NCBI GenBank assembly: GCA_038109305.1
Contig: JAYNIR010000006.1
Span: 62,001-126,000 of the forward strand
DNA length: 64,000 nt
Source: UBA1479 sp038109305
Lineage (GTDB): Bacteria; Pseudomonadota; Alphaproteobacteria; Rhodospirillales; Casp-alpha2
Direction: 5' to 3'
Shown: positions 8,282 through 16,904 of the stretch, one piece after another
Layout: every line of letters begins with the position of its first letter
Numbering within the stretch: the first letter of the stretch is position 1
The notes under the pieces: model-generated
Told to the model about the DNA's origin: nothing
Databases searched by the model: none
Seen by the model: the letters and a program-made list of their open reading frames with translations, nothing else
Made by a program: the position numbers and the translations under genes

Positions 8282-9726
8282 GATTTGCCGTTCCGGATCG
8301 CTGCGCCGAGGGGCCCGCGATGGTACTGCGCAATGAAGCTGTCGCCCTGGGGTGCCGGGAGATCGCGCGGGCCAGTCCAGCCGCCGGCCAGCGGTAGCCA
8401 TCGGAACCGCCCACGGCGGCGGCCGATGATGGCAAGCGCCGTAACGGCGGGCGCGGTGACGGCGCGGTAAAGGCGCGGGCGTTTGGCGAACCACGCCCAG
8501 ATGGCGAGACCCGCGCGCGCCGTCGTCGAGTTGGCCTTGCGCTCAAACAGTTTTTCACGCCATGCGCGCAGCATGCGCGGCAGCGGGATGCGCATGGGAC
8601 AGACGGTTTCGCATTTGCCGCAGAGCGTCGACGCGTTGGGCAGATCGCCCGCTTCGTGAATGCCGATCAACCCCGGAATGAGAACCGCGCCCATGGGCCC
8701 GGAATAAACCCAGCCGTAGGCATGGCCGCCGATGGCGCCGTAGACCGGGCAGTGGTTGAGGCACGAGCCGCAGCGGATGCAGCGGAGCATTTCCTGAAAT
8801 TCCGTGCCGACCAGATCGGCCCGGCCGTTGTCCAGCAGCACCACGTGGTATTCGTCGGGGCCGTCGAGATCCGGCACGCGTTTCGGCCCGGTGCAGAACG
8901 ATGTGTAGACGGTGATGTCCTGACCCGTGCCCGATCGCGCGAGCACGCGAAGGACGTTTGTCGTGTCTTCCAACGTCGGGATGATTTTTTCGATGGAAGC
9001 AATGACGATGTGCACGCGCGGCAAAGAGTATGTCAGGTCCGCGTTGCCTTCGTTGGTGACCAGAACGTTGGTGCCGGTTTCCGCGATCAGAAAGTTCGCG
9101 CCTGTCAGGCCCACGTCGGCGTTCAAAAATTTTTCGCGGAGTTCATTGCGCGCTTCTTCAAGCAACGATTTCGGGTCATCCAAGTTGCGCGCGGGGTCGA
9201 GGTTTTGGTGCGCCTCGCGAAACGTGTCTTCGACTTGGTTCTTATTCAAATGCACGGCGGGCGCAATGATGTGCGATGGCGGTTCCTTGCGGAGCTGGAT
9301 GATGTATTCGCCCAGATCCGTTTCGATGGGGGCGACGCCGTTGGCTTCGAGATAATCGTTGATGGCAATTTCCTCGCCGATCATCGATTTAGATTTCGTC
9401 ACGGTCTTGGCATTGGCGGCGCGGCAGATTTCTAAAATTTTCGTGCGCGCGTCTTCGGCCGTGCGGCACCAGTGGACATGCCCGCCGGCCTCGGTGACCC
9501 GCGCTTCGTATTCCTCAAGATAAAGATCCAGATGCGCCAGCGTGTGGTTCTTGATGTCGCGGGCGGTGTCGCGGAGTTTTTCAAATTCGTCTTCGGCGAG
9601 GCGGTCAATCGCCTCCAGCCGGCGAAGCGGAAACCCGTGGCCCAACCGGCCCAAGGCCTCGGCCAGTTGCATATCGGCCATGGCGGCGCGGGCGTTGGAT
9701 TTGAACTGGCGGGTCTGGGATTCCAT
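8278..9726 (-). CDS. lutB: LutB, iron-sulfur subunit of lactate oxidation complex
   Basis: 482 residues. An N-terminal LUD-type region (to about 310) is followed by two 4Fe-4S motifs, CIRCGSCLNHCPVYGAIGGHAYGWVYSGPMG split around residue 320 and CGKCETVCPMRIPLP around residue 370, and then a C-terminal tail. LutB transfers electrons from lactate to the quinone pool together with LutA and LutC. It begins 5 bp after lutA and overlaps lutC by 4 bp, a classic lutABC operon. The start ATG encodes MESQTRQFKSNARAAMAD. Confidence 0.95.
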   Translation of the reverse strand: MESQTRQFKSNARAAMADMQLAEALGRLGHGFPLRRLEAIDRLAEDEFEKLRDTARDIKNHTLAHLDLYLEEYEARVTEAGGHVHWCRTAEDARTKILEICRAANAKTVTKSKSMIGEEIAINDYLEANGVAPIETDLGEYIIQLRKEPPSHIIAPAVHLNKNQVEDTFREAHQNLDPARNLDDPKSLLEEARNELREKFLNADVGLTGANFLIAETGTNVLVTNEGNADLTYSLPRVHIVIASIEKIIPTLEDTTNVLRVLARSGTGQDITVYTSFCTGPKRVPDLDGPDEYHVVLLDNGRADLVGTEFQEMLRCIRCGSCLNHCPVYGAIGGHAYGWVYSGPMGAVLIPGLIGIHEAGDLPNASTLCGKCETVCPMRIPLPRMLRAWREKLFERKANSTTARAGLAIWAWFAKRPRLYRAVTAPAVTALAIIGRRRGRFRWLPLAGGWTGPRDLPAPQGDSFIAQYHRGPLGAAIRNGKS

Positions 9727-9731
9727 GGCGC

Positions 9732-10565
9732 CTAGTCGCCCCCGGGCCCGTCGACGTCACCGGTTCCATCACCGATGCCGGGCGCATCGGTCAGACCGGC
9801 CAGAACCTCGGCCACGTGACGAACCTCAATCGCCGATCCCTTGCGGCGGAGCCGTCCGGCCATGTTCATCAGGCAGCCCATATCGCCGGCAAGCAGCAGA
9901 TCGGCGCCGGTGGCGATGATATCTTCGGCTTTGTTGTCGACCATGCGTTCGGAGATATCCGGATATTTGACGCAGAACAGCCCACCGAAGCCGCAGCAGG
10001 TCTCGGGAATTTTTCCTTCAATTAAGGATAGTCCCTTAATCTTATTAAGCAAAACCCGCGGCTGCGTTTTGATTCCAAGCTCCCGTAGGCCGGAACAGGA
10101 GTCATGATAGGTGGCCTTGGCCGCGCAATCCGGCGGTGAAACTTCGGTTTTCAGGACATCCGTCAGGAACGAGACCAGCTCGTGCGTTTTGCCGGCGAGC
10201 GCCTGGGCCCGGTCCGCCCACCCCGCATCGCCCTTGAACAGCGCCGGATAGTGGTGCGCGATCATGCCGCCGCAGGACCCGGACGGCGCGACCACGTAAT
10301 CGAAGCCTTCGAAGGTTTCGATCACCTGTTTGGCGATGTCGCGGGCATCCGGGCTGTCGCCGGCATTGAAGGCCGGTTGGCCACAGCAGGTTTGCGCCTC
10401 GGGTACGTAAACGCGGCAGCCCGCATCTTGCAGAAGTTTCACCGCGGCGAAGCCGACCGAGGGCCGCATCAGATCGACTAGGCATGTCGCGAACAGGCCG
10501 ACGCGGGGCCCTTCGGCGCCCGCGCTGGATGAAATTTGAGTGGAAGTATCGCCGGTCATGTCCAC
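9732..10565 (-). CDS. lutA: LutA/YkgE-family (Fe-S)-binding protein, lactate utilisation
   Basis: 277 residues with two CCG (cysteine-rich) domains: TCCGQPAFNAGD in the first half and TYHDSCSGLRELGI...ETCCGFGGLFCVKYPDIS in the second. These bind a non-cubane or 4Fe-4S cluster in glycolate-oxidase-F/HdrB-type subunits. A 20-residue leader of low conservation precedes PRVGLFATCLVDLMRPSVG, so a slightly later start is possible. It is the first gene of lutABC, 48 bp after mltA. Confidence 0.94.
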   Translation of the reverse strand: MDMTGDTSTQISSSAGAEGPRVGLFATCLVDLMRPSVGFAAVKLLQDAGCRVYVPEAQTCCGQPAFNAGDSPDARDIAKQVIETFEGFDYVVAPSGSCGGMIAHHYPALFKGDAGWADRAQALAGKTHELVSFLTDVLKTEVSPPDCAAKATYHDSCSGLRELGIKTQPRVLLNKIKGLSLIEGKIPETCCGFGGLFCVKYPDISERMVDNKAEDIIATGADLLLAGDMGCLMNMAGRLRRKGSAIEVRHVAEVLAGLTDAPGIGDGTGDVDGPGGD

Positions 10566-10613
10566 CAGAGAATGCGGGCCAGGGCGGGCTTTGGCAAGGC
10601 CGTAGTCGCCGCG

Positions 10614-11888
10614 TTACAGCGGCTTTTTCGGCAGCAGAACGTAATAGGCGCCGGCCTCGTTCATCAGCCCGGCGCGGGACTCGGCCTGTTCGCCGAAACC
10701 CCAGAAAAGATCGCCTCGGACCGGCCCCTTGATCGCGGACCCGGTATCCTGCGCCACCACAAGGCGGCGAAGCGGAGTTTTATTTTTCGGATCGAGCGGA
10801 TCGGTGGTGATCAGCCATATCGGCACACCAAGCGGGACGAAATTCGGATCGACCGCAAGCGAGCGGCCCGGCGTCAGCGGCGCGCCCATCGCGCCCTTGA
10901 CCGCATCGTCCTTTTCAACCCGGAAAAAGATGTAGGAGCGGTTCGCCTGCATCAGATTTTGCGCAGCGAGCGGATTCTCCCGCATCCAGTTGCGGAGCGA
11001 AAACAGGGTCACGTCCTTAAGCGGCATGATCCCCTGGGCCACGAGCTTGCGGCCGATGGAAGTATAGCGGTGGCCGTTCCGCCCGGAGAATGCCAAGCGC
11101 ACGAAGCTGCCGTCGGGCAACAGCACCCGGCCCGACCCTTGAACATGGAGGAAATACAGGTCGACCGGATTTTCCGCGAACAGCAGTTCAAGCCGCTGTC
11201 CGGTCAGCGCGCCGGCTTCGATCTCGCGGCGGTCGTAATATGGGACAAGCTTGTTGTCGACTAGCCGCCCGGCGAGCTGTTCGCCGCGGCGGTCGGGATC
11301 GAATTTGTCCAATTCGACGACGATGATATCGAGGGGCCGGGTATAGACCGGATAGACATAGCGGTTGTCACGCTGCCAACTGCCGCGCAGCAGCGGTTCG
11401 TAATAGCCGGTGAAGATGCCGGTCTCCCGGCTGTTGCCGCGCACCAGGAAGGGGCGGAATCGAGATTCGAAGAAAAACCGGATTTCGACGTTGCTGTCCG
11501 TGTTGATCTTGGCCGCGTCCCGGCAGATTGCCTGCAGGTCGCCCATGGTGCCGTGTTCGGGCCGGTAGCCGAGCGACTCGCCCGCGGGCCTTTTGGCGAT
11601 CACCGGGCAGGACTGAAGAAATGCCTGCAGACCGTCGGCCAGGATGTCGGCCTGCCAGCCCGGCAGGTTTTTGAACTCCTCTTCGCTGAGGGTCAGGGAC
11701 GGCGGCGCTTCGGGCTCGCGTTCGTCGCTCGGCGGGACCAGGCGTTCGATGGCCCCGCACGCCGCGAGCGCAAGCGCAAGAAGGCCGAATACCAAAGCCG
11801 ACACCAGCCGGCCGGCGCGGCGCGCGGAATCAGTCGGCGCTGTGGGTGGCAACGAGGGACCAGTTCGGATCGCGGGACTTGGTGTCAC
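10614..11888 (-). CDS. mltA: Membrane-bound lytic murein transglycosylase A (MltA), lipoprotein
   Basis: 424 residues. The N-terminus has a hydrophobic stretch ending in a lipobox, LALAACG, so it is probably an outer-membrane lipoprotein. The MltA barrel follows (ESLGYRPEHGTMGDL, TGIFTGYYEPLLRGS), and a C-terminal 3D domain with VAQDTGSAIKGPVRGDLFWG carries the catalytic Asp. It cleaves glycan strands to 1,6-anhydro ends. The chosen ATG overlaps the tim44-like gene by 59 bp; a later GTG (about 11807) would avoid the overlap but loses the basic N-terminus. Confidence 0.93.
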   Translation of the reverse strand: MTPSPAIRTGPSLPPTAPTDSARRAGRLVSALVFGLLALALAACGAIERLVPPSDEREPEAPPSLTLSEEEFKNLPGWQADILADGLQAFLQSCPVIAKRPAGESLGYRPEHGTMGDLQAICRDAAKINTDSNVEIRFFFESRFRPFLVRGNSRETGIFTGYYEPLLRGSWQRDNRYVYPVYTRPLDIIVVELDKFDPDRRGEQLAGRLVDNKLVPYYDRREIEAGALTGQRLELLFAENPVDLYFLHVQGSGRVLLPDGSFVRLAFSGRNGHRYTSIGRKLVAQGIMPLKDVTLFSLRNWMRENPLAAQNLMQANRSYIFFRVEKDDAVKGAMGAPLTPGRSLAVDPNFVPLGVPIWLITTDPLDPKNKTPLRRLVVAQDTGSAIKGPVRGDLFWGFGEQAESRAGLMNEAGAYYVLLPKKPL

Positions 11889-12531
11889 GGGCGAATGTCC
11901 AGAAATCTGTGACGGTAATGACTTCGTTCGGGTTGCCGTCGGCGACCTGTCCTTCGGCGTCCCGGGTCACATTAACCTGTTCGGTGACGAATTTCACCGT
12001 CACATGCGCGGTCCGGCCTTCGATATAGGCCTCGACCACCTCGGCGGACTTGATGCCGACGAGCGTGTCTTCGACTGTCAGGCCGTGTTCCTCGCGGTCG
12101 CGAATCGCGGCCTCGAAATCGGCGTAGATGCCGGAGTCGAGAAGATTGGAAAGCGTTTCCGTGTCGCCGGAAACAAAAGCGTCGAGCACCATTTCGAAGG
12201 CGACGCGGGCGCCCACAAGAAATTCTTCCGGTGAAAAGTCCGGATCGGCAACCTTGATCTGCACCATGCCGGAATTGACCGGGTCGTCCATGTTTTTCTG
12301 AGTCGCCGCCTGGGCGCGGGCCGCGTCTTTTTCCGTGCGGTCGGGCAGCGATATCACGCTGTCGTCCTGCGCATCGCCGGTCGGTTCGCCCGCCGGCGGG
12401 CGGAACGGATCGCGGTGGCCGCGCCCGTCGTTGCCGTCGCGCCGGCCCAGAACGCTCCGGAGCCGCAGCACGAAAAACGCCGCAACCATGGCGAAAAGAA
12501 TGATATCCACAAATTGAATGCCGCCGCCCAT
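11830..12531 (-). CDS. Tim44-like domain protein, membrane-anchored
   Basis: 233 residues with one N-terminal transmembrane helix (FVDIILFAMVAAFFVLRLRSVLG), a charged Asp/Arg/Pro-rich linker, and a C-terminal Tim44-like domain (FLVGARVAFEMVLDAFVSGDTETLSNLLDSGIYADFEAAI). Bacterial relatives (TimA) are proposed ancestors of mitochondrial Tim44, but the bacterial role is not settled. Upstream of mltA in a common alphaproteobacterial arrangement, and divergent from fxsA. Confidence 0.92.
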   Translation of the reverse strand: MGGGIQFVDIILFAMVAAFFVLRLRSVLGRRDGNDGRGHRDPFRPPAGEPTGDAQDDSVISLPDRTEKDAARAQAATQKNMDDPVNSGMVQIKVADPDFSPEEFLVGARVAFEMVLDAFVSGDTETLSNLLDSGIYADFEAAIRDREEHGLTVEDTLVGIKSAEVVEAYIEGRTAHVTVKFVTEQVNVTRDAEGQVADGNPNEVITVTDFWTFARDTKSRDPNWSLVATHSAD

Positions 12532-12800
12532 GGAGTTCTCGGACCTTTGCCAGTGTGCCGGACGTGCCGGCGGTCGGATCGGTCGCCCGGCGGATTTAAG
12601 CCGGCGCCGTCCCTCGATTAATGCCTTTCGGGACGCCTAGAACCGGGCGCAGAACCGCCCGGCGCCCCAAGGTTAGCGGCTCACCCCGCCCAGGTCCAGC
12701 GAAGCCATTGCCGGTCCGGTTGGCGGGCGCGTCGACAATCCCGCCCTTGCGGGTGGCGCCTCACCGGTTACATAAGCTCAAGCGCTACAAGGAACAAGCC

Positions 12801-13352
12801 GTGCCTTTTATTATTCTGTCTCTATTCATTACCGTCCCGGTCATTGAAATCGCCCTGTTTATCGAGGTCGGCGGGCGGATCGGCGTCGGCGCCACGTTGG
12901 CGATCGTCATCCTGACCGCGGTGATCGGAACGGCGCTTCTGCGCCGCCAGGGGCTGGACACCATTCGGCGGATTCAGGACATTATCGCCCGGGACCAGCT
13001 GCCGGTCGCCGAACTGTTCGAGGGCGCCTGCCTGCTGTTCGCGGGGGCGTTGCTGCTGACGCCCGGGTTCATGACCGATGCGCTGGGATCTCTATTGTTC
13101 GTGCCGCAGTTCCGCGCTTCGACGGCGCGCGCCATCGACGCTTATTTCCTCCGCCATGGCCGGGTGCACGTATCCGGCATGGCCGCAGGCGGCCCCGCAG
13201 GCGGGACGGGATCTCGGCGGCATCCGGGCGGCAGTGGCGTGATCGACGGCGAGTTCGTGGACATTACGCCGGAGAACCGCGGTGGCGCCCAGGACGATAA
13301 CAAGAATCGGCCCGCCATCGACGCGGACGACCCGGGCACATACCGCCGGTGA
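12801..13352 (+). CDS. fxsA: FxsA-family membrane protein
   Basis: 183 residues from a GTG preceded by an AAGGA sequence. The N-terminus VPFIILSLFITVPVIEIALFIEVGGRIG is canonical for FxsA. Several hydrophobic helices follow, with LFEGACLLFAGALLLTPGFMTDALG as the second signature. The C-terminal 50 residues are polar and Gly-rich. FxsA overproduction suppresses phage T7 exclusion in E. coli, but its normal role is unclear. It is divergent from the tim44-like gene and 81 bp before secB. Confidence 0.9.
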   Translation: MPFIILSLFITVPVIEIALFIEVGGRIGVGATLAIVILTAVIGTALLRRQGLDTIRRIQDIIARDQLPVAELFEGACLLFAGALLLTPGFMTDALGSLLFVPQFRASTARAIDAYFLRHGRVHVSGMAAGGPAGGTGSRRHPGGSGVIDGEFVDITPENRGGAQDDNKNRPAIDADDPGTYRR

Positions 13353-13433
13353 CCTCGCCGCCCGCCGCCTTGGCCGTTGTTCCCGGGCACGATCCGTGGT
13401 AGCAGGCAAACCGCCCGCAGCATGGAGAGACAC

Positions 13434-13925
13434 ATGAGCGAAACGACCCCCGAAACCCCCTCAGGCGACGAGCAGGGCCAAAAGGTTCCGCTGACCATTC
13501 ATGGTCAGTACATCAAGGATTTTTCCTTCGAGGTGCCCGGCGCGCCGCAAATTTTTCTGGACGCGCCCGCCGGCAAGCCGGAGATGAACCTGAACCTCGA
13601 CGTTCAGGTCGAAGGCATCACCGACGAAACCTTCGAGGTCATTCTCGACATCAAGGCGGAAACCAAGATCGCGGACAAATCGGCCTATATCATGGAGCTG
13701 AAATACGCGGGGCTGTTCACCATTCAGGTGCCGGAAACCCACAGGGCGGCGGTGTTGTTCGTCGAGTGCGCGCGGCTGCTGTTCCCGTTCGCGCGGTCGG
13801 TGCTTGCCGACATCAGCCGCGACGGCGGCTTCCAGCCTTTGATCCTGGGGCCCATCGATTTCGCGTCTCTGTACGAACAGAACATCGAAAAAATCCGCGA
13901 CCAAACGGCGGAAAAGAAGGGCTGA
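13434..13925 (+). CDS. secB: Protein-export chaperone SecB
   Basis: 163 residues from the ATG of MSETTPETPSGDEQ, preceded by GGAGAG. SecB signatures are visible: IHGQYIKDFSFEVPGAPQIF, VECARLLFPFARSVLADISRDGGFQPLILGPIDF. It forms tetramers that hold preproteins unfolded for SecA. The fxsA-secB pair divergent from the tim44-mltA branch, and convergent to dnaQ, is a common alphaproteobacterial neighbourhood close to the origin. Confidence 0.97.
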   Translation: MSETTPETPSGDEQGQKVPLTIHGQYIKDFSFEVPGAPQIFLDAPAGKPEMNLNLDVQVEGITDETFEVILDIKAETKIADKSAYIMELKYAGLFTIQVPETHRAAVLFVECARLLFPFARSVLADISRDGGFQPLILGPIDFASLYEQNIEKIRDQTAEKKG

Positions 13926-13930
13926 TTCGG

Positions 13931-13946
13931 CGGGTCCCGGGACCCG
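13931..13946. terminator. GC-rich palindrome between convergent secB and dnaQ
   Basis: CGGGTCCCGGGACCCG is a perfect 16-bp palindrome 5 bp after the secB stop, followed by a T-rich stretch (ATTTCATTTTT) within 20 bp. It is placed to act as a terminator for secB, though the T-run is not immediately adjacent. Confidence 0.5.
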
Positions 13947-13974
13947 TCGGCCATTTCATTTTTGCCCGGCCGGA

Positions 13975-14646
13975 TCAGGCCGACCAGATCGGATTTTCGA
14001 GCTCTTCCAAAAACGCCCGGTGGCGTGCTTCTTCCTCGGCGCTTGCCGCGTGCGCCCGCGGCGGGCGGCTGTTGACCGACGCCCGGACGGTTTCCGCCTG
14101 CGGCGTTTTCTCCGCCGCAAGGCCCAGGTCCGTCTGCCGGCCGCCGATCAGTTCCAGGTAAACGGACGCAAGCAGTTCCGCATCCTTCAGCGCGCCATGC
14201 AGATCGCGGTGAGAAATGTCGATCTGAAAGCGGCGGCAGAGCGCATCCAGGCTGGCGCCGGCGCCGGGAAATTTCCGGCGCGCCATGGATACCGTATCGA
14301 CCGCCTGGTCACGCGGAATTTCCGGCCGTTTCAGGCGCGCCAGTTCTGCATTGACGAAACCCATGTCGAACGACGCGTTGTGGATGATCAGCGGTGACGA
14401 TCCGACGAACTGGACGAAGTCGTCGGCGATGGCGGCGAAGGTCGGGTGATCGCGGAGGAAGTCTTCGCTGAGCCCGTGGACGGCATAGGCCTCCGGCGGC
14501 ATGTCGCGTTCAGGGTTGATGTACTGATGATAGTGATTGCCGCTGGGCACGTGGTTGATCAGTTCGACGCAGCCGATTTCGACGATCCGATGCCCGGTCA
14601 GCGGATCAAGGCCGGTGGTTTCCGTGTCCAGTGCGACTTCCCGCAT
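13975..14646 (-). CDS. dnaQ: DNA polymerase III epsilon subunit, 3'-5' exonuclease (DnaQ)
   Basis: 223 residues, a DEDDh exonuclease. Exo I is ALDTETTGLDP (D7, E9), Exo II is IIHNASFDMGFVNAEL, and Exo III with the catalytic His is HRDLHGALKDAELLASVYLEL. The tail carries the clamp- and alpha-subunit-binding region. It proofreads replication errors. It lies 48 bp after coaE on the same strand in the conserved aroE-coaE-dnaQ order. Confidence 0.96.
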   Translation of the reverse strand: MREVALDTETTGLDPLTGHRIVEIGCVELINHVPSGNHYHQYINPERDMPPEAYAVHGLSEDFLRDHPTFAAIADDFVQFVGSSPLIIHNASFDMGFVNAELARLKRPEIPRDQAVDTVSMARRKFPGAGASLDALCRRFQIDISHRDLHGALKDAELLASVYLELIGGRQTDLGLAAEKTPQAETVRASVNSRPPRAHAASAEEEARHRAFLEELENPIWSA

Positions 14647-14694
14647 GGCGCCTTCCTTTATTCATCAAGCGATCGCAACAATCAAACGCATCGA

Positions 14695-15315
14695 TCATGC
14701 GCGGGACGGCGCCCAGACCCGTCCTTGTTCGTGAGCCAGCAGTGTGACGGCGTCTTGTATGGCCCGCAAGGTGTGGTTTTTCCCCAGGCCCGTCTGAAAA
14801 ACAAAATCGGCGAGGCGGCATTTTTCCGACGACGGCATCTGCTTCGCCAAAATGGCGGCGAACTTTTTCGCCGTCATGCCGGGCCGGGCGAGGACCCGGC
14901 GCACCTGCACCAGGGGCGGGCAGTGGACGACGGCGACGGCGTCACATCGCAAATGGCCGCCGGTTTCGAACAACAGCGGAATATCGAGCACGACCAACGC
15001 TTCGCGCCGCCGGGCCGCCGCGGCAAGGAAGCGCCCGGACGACTGCCGCACCATGGGATGCAAAATCGCCTCGAGCCGCTTAAGCGCCTTAGCGTCGTCG
15101 AACACCCGGGCGCCGAGCGCCTGGCGATCAACCACGCCGGAATTCACGACGCTCGGAAACGCGGCATCGATGGCGGCGACGGCGCCGCCGCCCGGGCCGG
15201 TCAGCGCATGTACGGCGGCGTCGGAATCGTGGACCGGAACGCCGAGCCTGCGGAACATCGCCGCCGCCGTCGATTTGCCCGTGCCAATGGAGCCCGTGAG
15301 GCCGAGGATGAACAT
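14695..15315 (-). CDS. coaE: Dephospho-CoA kinase (CoaE)
   Basis: 206 residues, a P-loop kinase for the last step of CoA synthesis. The N-terminus MFILGLTGSIGTGKST carries Walker A. VPVHDSDAAVHALTGPGG and VLDIPLLFETGG are typical. I start at the ATG 15 bp inside the longer frame because GAGGGGG lies 6 bp before it; a TTG at 15330 would overlap the aroE stop. It follows aroE in the same operon. Confidence 0.95.
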   Translation of the reverse strand: MFILGLTGSIGTGKSTAAAMFRRLGVPVHDSDAAVHALTGPGGGAVAAIDAAFPSVVNSGVVDRQALGARVFDDAKALKRLEAILHPMVRQSSGRFLAAAARRREALVVLDIPLLFETGGHLRCDAVAVVHCPPLVQVRRVLARPGMTAKKFAAILAKQMPSSEKCRLADFVFQTGLGKNHTLRAIQDAVTLLAHEQGRVWAPSRA

Positions 15316-15326
15316 CCCGAGCCCCC

Positions 15327-16193
15327 TCAACCGCCGCGGATTTTCGCGAGCAGATGATCGCGGAGACCTTGGGTAACCTCCGGCTCTTGCCCGAACCAGG
15401 CGGCAAAGCCGGGGCGCGCCTGATGCAGCAGCATGCCGAGTCCGTCAACCAGAGGATTGCCGCGCGCCCGCGCCGCGGCCAGCAAGGGCGTTTCCACGGG
15501 CGCGTAGACAATGTCGTTAACCAGCGCCGACACGGGCAACCGGGTGAGGTTCATGTCGAGCGGGTCCTTGCCAGTCATGCCGAGGGTCGTCGTGTTGACC
15601 AGCAGGGAGGCCTCGGCCACGGCGTCGGCGCGGCGGTCCCAATCCATGACCGCGACCGGGCCGCAGAGGTCGCGGACGAGGACTTCGGCGCGGTCCCGCG
15701 TGCGGTTGAGCAACCTGATTTCCGGCGTGCCCGCATCGGCGAGCGCCGCGACGACAGCGCGCGCGGCGCCGCCCGCGCCCAGCACCACCGCCGGGCCCGC
15801 CGATGCATCCCAGCCCGGCGCGCCGGCTCGCAGATTTTCGATGAAGCCAAACGCATCCGTGTTGCTGCCGGCAAGACGCCCGCCGGCCGCGACGACGATG
15901 GTGTTGACCGCGCCAATGCGCCGCGCGACGTCGTCGACCGTATCGGCCGCCTGAAGGGCGGCTTCCTTGTGCGGCACGGTGACATTAGCGCCGGCATAGC
16001 CGTCATCGGCGAGGCGGCGGATACGGGCGGCGAAGTCGTCGGGCAGAACCTCGATGTGTTCATACGTTCCGTCGATGCCATACTGCTTGAGCCAGTAGCC
16101 GTGTAGCGCCGGTGACAGCGAGTGCCGCACGGGCCAGCCCATGACGCCGGCTCGTCTCATCGTCTGATCGAGGTTCTTTCCGGTCGGCGCCAC
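15327..16193 (-). CDS. aroE: Shikimate dehydrogenase (AroE)
   Basis: 288 residues. The shikimate-binding motif is GWPVRHSLSPALHGYWL, the catalytic Lys is in NVTVPHKEAAL, and the NADP-binding loop is VVLGAGGAARAVVAAL. It reduces 3-dehydroshikimate in aromatic amino-acid synthesis. It is the first clearly assigned gene after maf (41 bp gap) in the leftward ppsR-maf-aroE-coaE-dnaQ series that flanks the origin in alphaproteobacteria. Confidence 0.96.
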   Translation of the reverse strand: MAPTGKNLDQTMRRAGVMGWPVRHSLSPALHGYWLKQYGIDGTYEHIEVLPDDFAARIRRLADDGYAGANVTVPHKEAALQAADTVDDVARRIGAVNTIVVAAGGRLAGSNTDAFGFIENLRAGAPGWDASAGPAVVLGAGGAARAVVAALADAGTPEIRLLNRTRDRAEVLVRDLCGPVAVMDWDRRADAVAEASLLVNTTTLGMTGKDPLDMNLTRLPVSALVNDIVYAPVETPLLAAARARGNPLVDGLGMLLHQARPGFAAWFGQEPEVTQGLRDHLLAKIRGG

Positions 16194-16234
16194 GGGCGAG
16201 TTCCTTCAACTGTCGGTCACTTAGCGCCGGCGGG

Positions 16235-16858
16235 TCAGGACAGCAAGCCGTCCGGCGGCGGCGTCTGGTCGCGGAGCGCGGCCAAAAGCGGCAAAAGCGG
16301 CAGTCCGAGAATGGTAAAGTAGTCCCCTTCGATGCGGTCGAACAACTGGCTACCGGTTTCCTCCAACCGGTAGGCCCCGACGGACGCCAGCACGCCGGCA
16401 CCTGCGGCGTCGAGGTAGCGGTCAATCGCGTCTGTGTCCAGCGCCCGCATGGTCAGCACCGCGACGGCTGCGTAATGCCAAAGCACGGCGCCGTCCCGCG
16501 CAAGGCACATGCCGGAGACAAGGCGGTGATCGCGGCCCTGCAGCTTCACAAGGGTTTCGCGGGCCTGGGCAAGGTCGGCCGGTTTATGAAAAATTTTGCC
16601 GCCGCAGTCCATCATCTGATCGGCGCCGATGACCATCGCGCCCGCGTGGCGCGCACTGACCGCGAGCGCCTTGGCGCGGGCGAGGGCAACAGCGACGGCG
16701 TCGGTGGCGTCCCCGTCGGCGCGGCAGGAGGCCTCGACCGCGCGTTCGTCGATATCGGCCGGATCAATCACCGGGTCGAGCCCGGCGCCCCGGAGCATCG
16801 CCGCCCGGGCGGAGCTGCCCGACGCCAGGACGATCCGGGAAGACGCCCCGGCGGTCAT
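16235..16858 (-). CDS. maf: Maf-family nucleoside triphosphate pyrophosphatase
   Basis: 207 residues. The N-terminus has IVLASGSSARAAMLRGAGL and the middle VIGADQMMDCGGKIFHKPADLAQARETL, both Maf signatures; the C-terminal EGDYFTILGLPLLPLL is also conserved. Maf proteins hydrolyse non-canonical or pyrimidine NTPs as a house-cleaning step. The common D.RAVEASC motif in the substrate loop suggests the YceF-like (7-methyl-GTP) group, but this is inference. It lies between ppsR and aroE. Confidence 0.93.
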   Translation of the reverse strand: MTAGASSRIVLASGSSARAAMLRGAGLDPVIDPADIDERAVEASCRADGDATDAVAVALARAKALAVSARHAGAMVIGADQMMDCGGKIFHKPADLAQARETLVKLQGRDHRLVSGMCLARDGAVLWHYAAVAVLTMRALDTDAIDRYLDAAGAGVLASVGAYRLEETGSQLFDRIEGDYFTILGLPLLPLLAALRDQTPPPDGLLS

Positions 16859-16904
16859 CGGCGGACGGGTCCAGCCGCCTGACGCCCGACACCCGAGATC
16901 GCGG

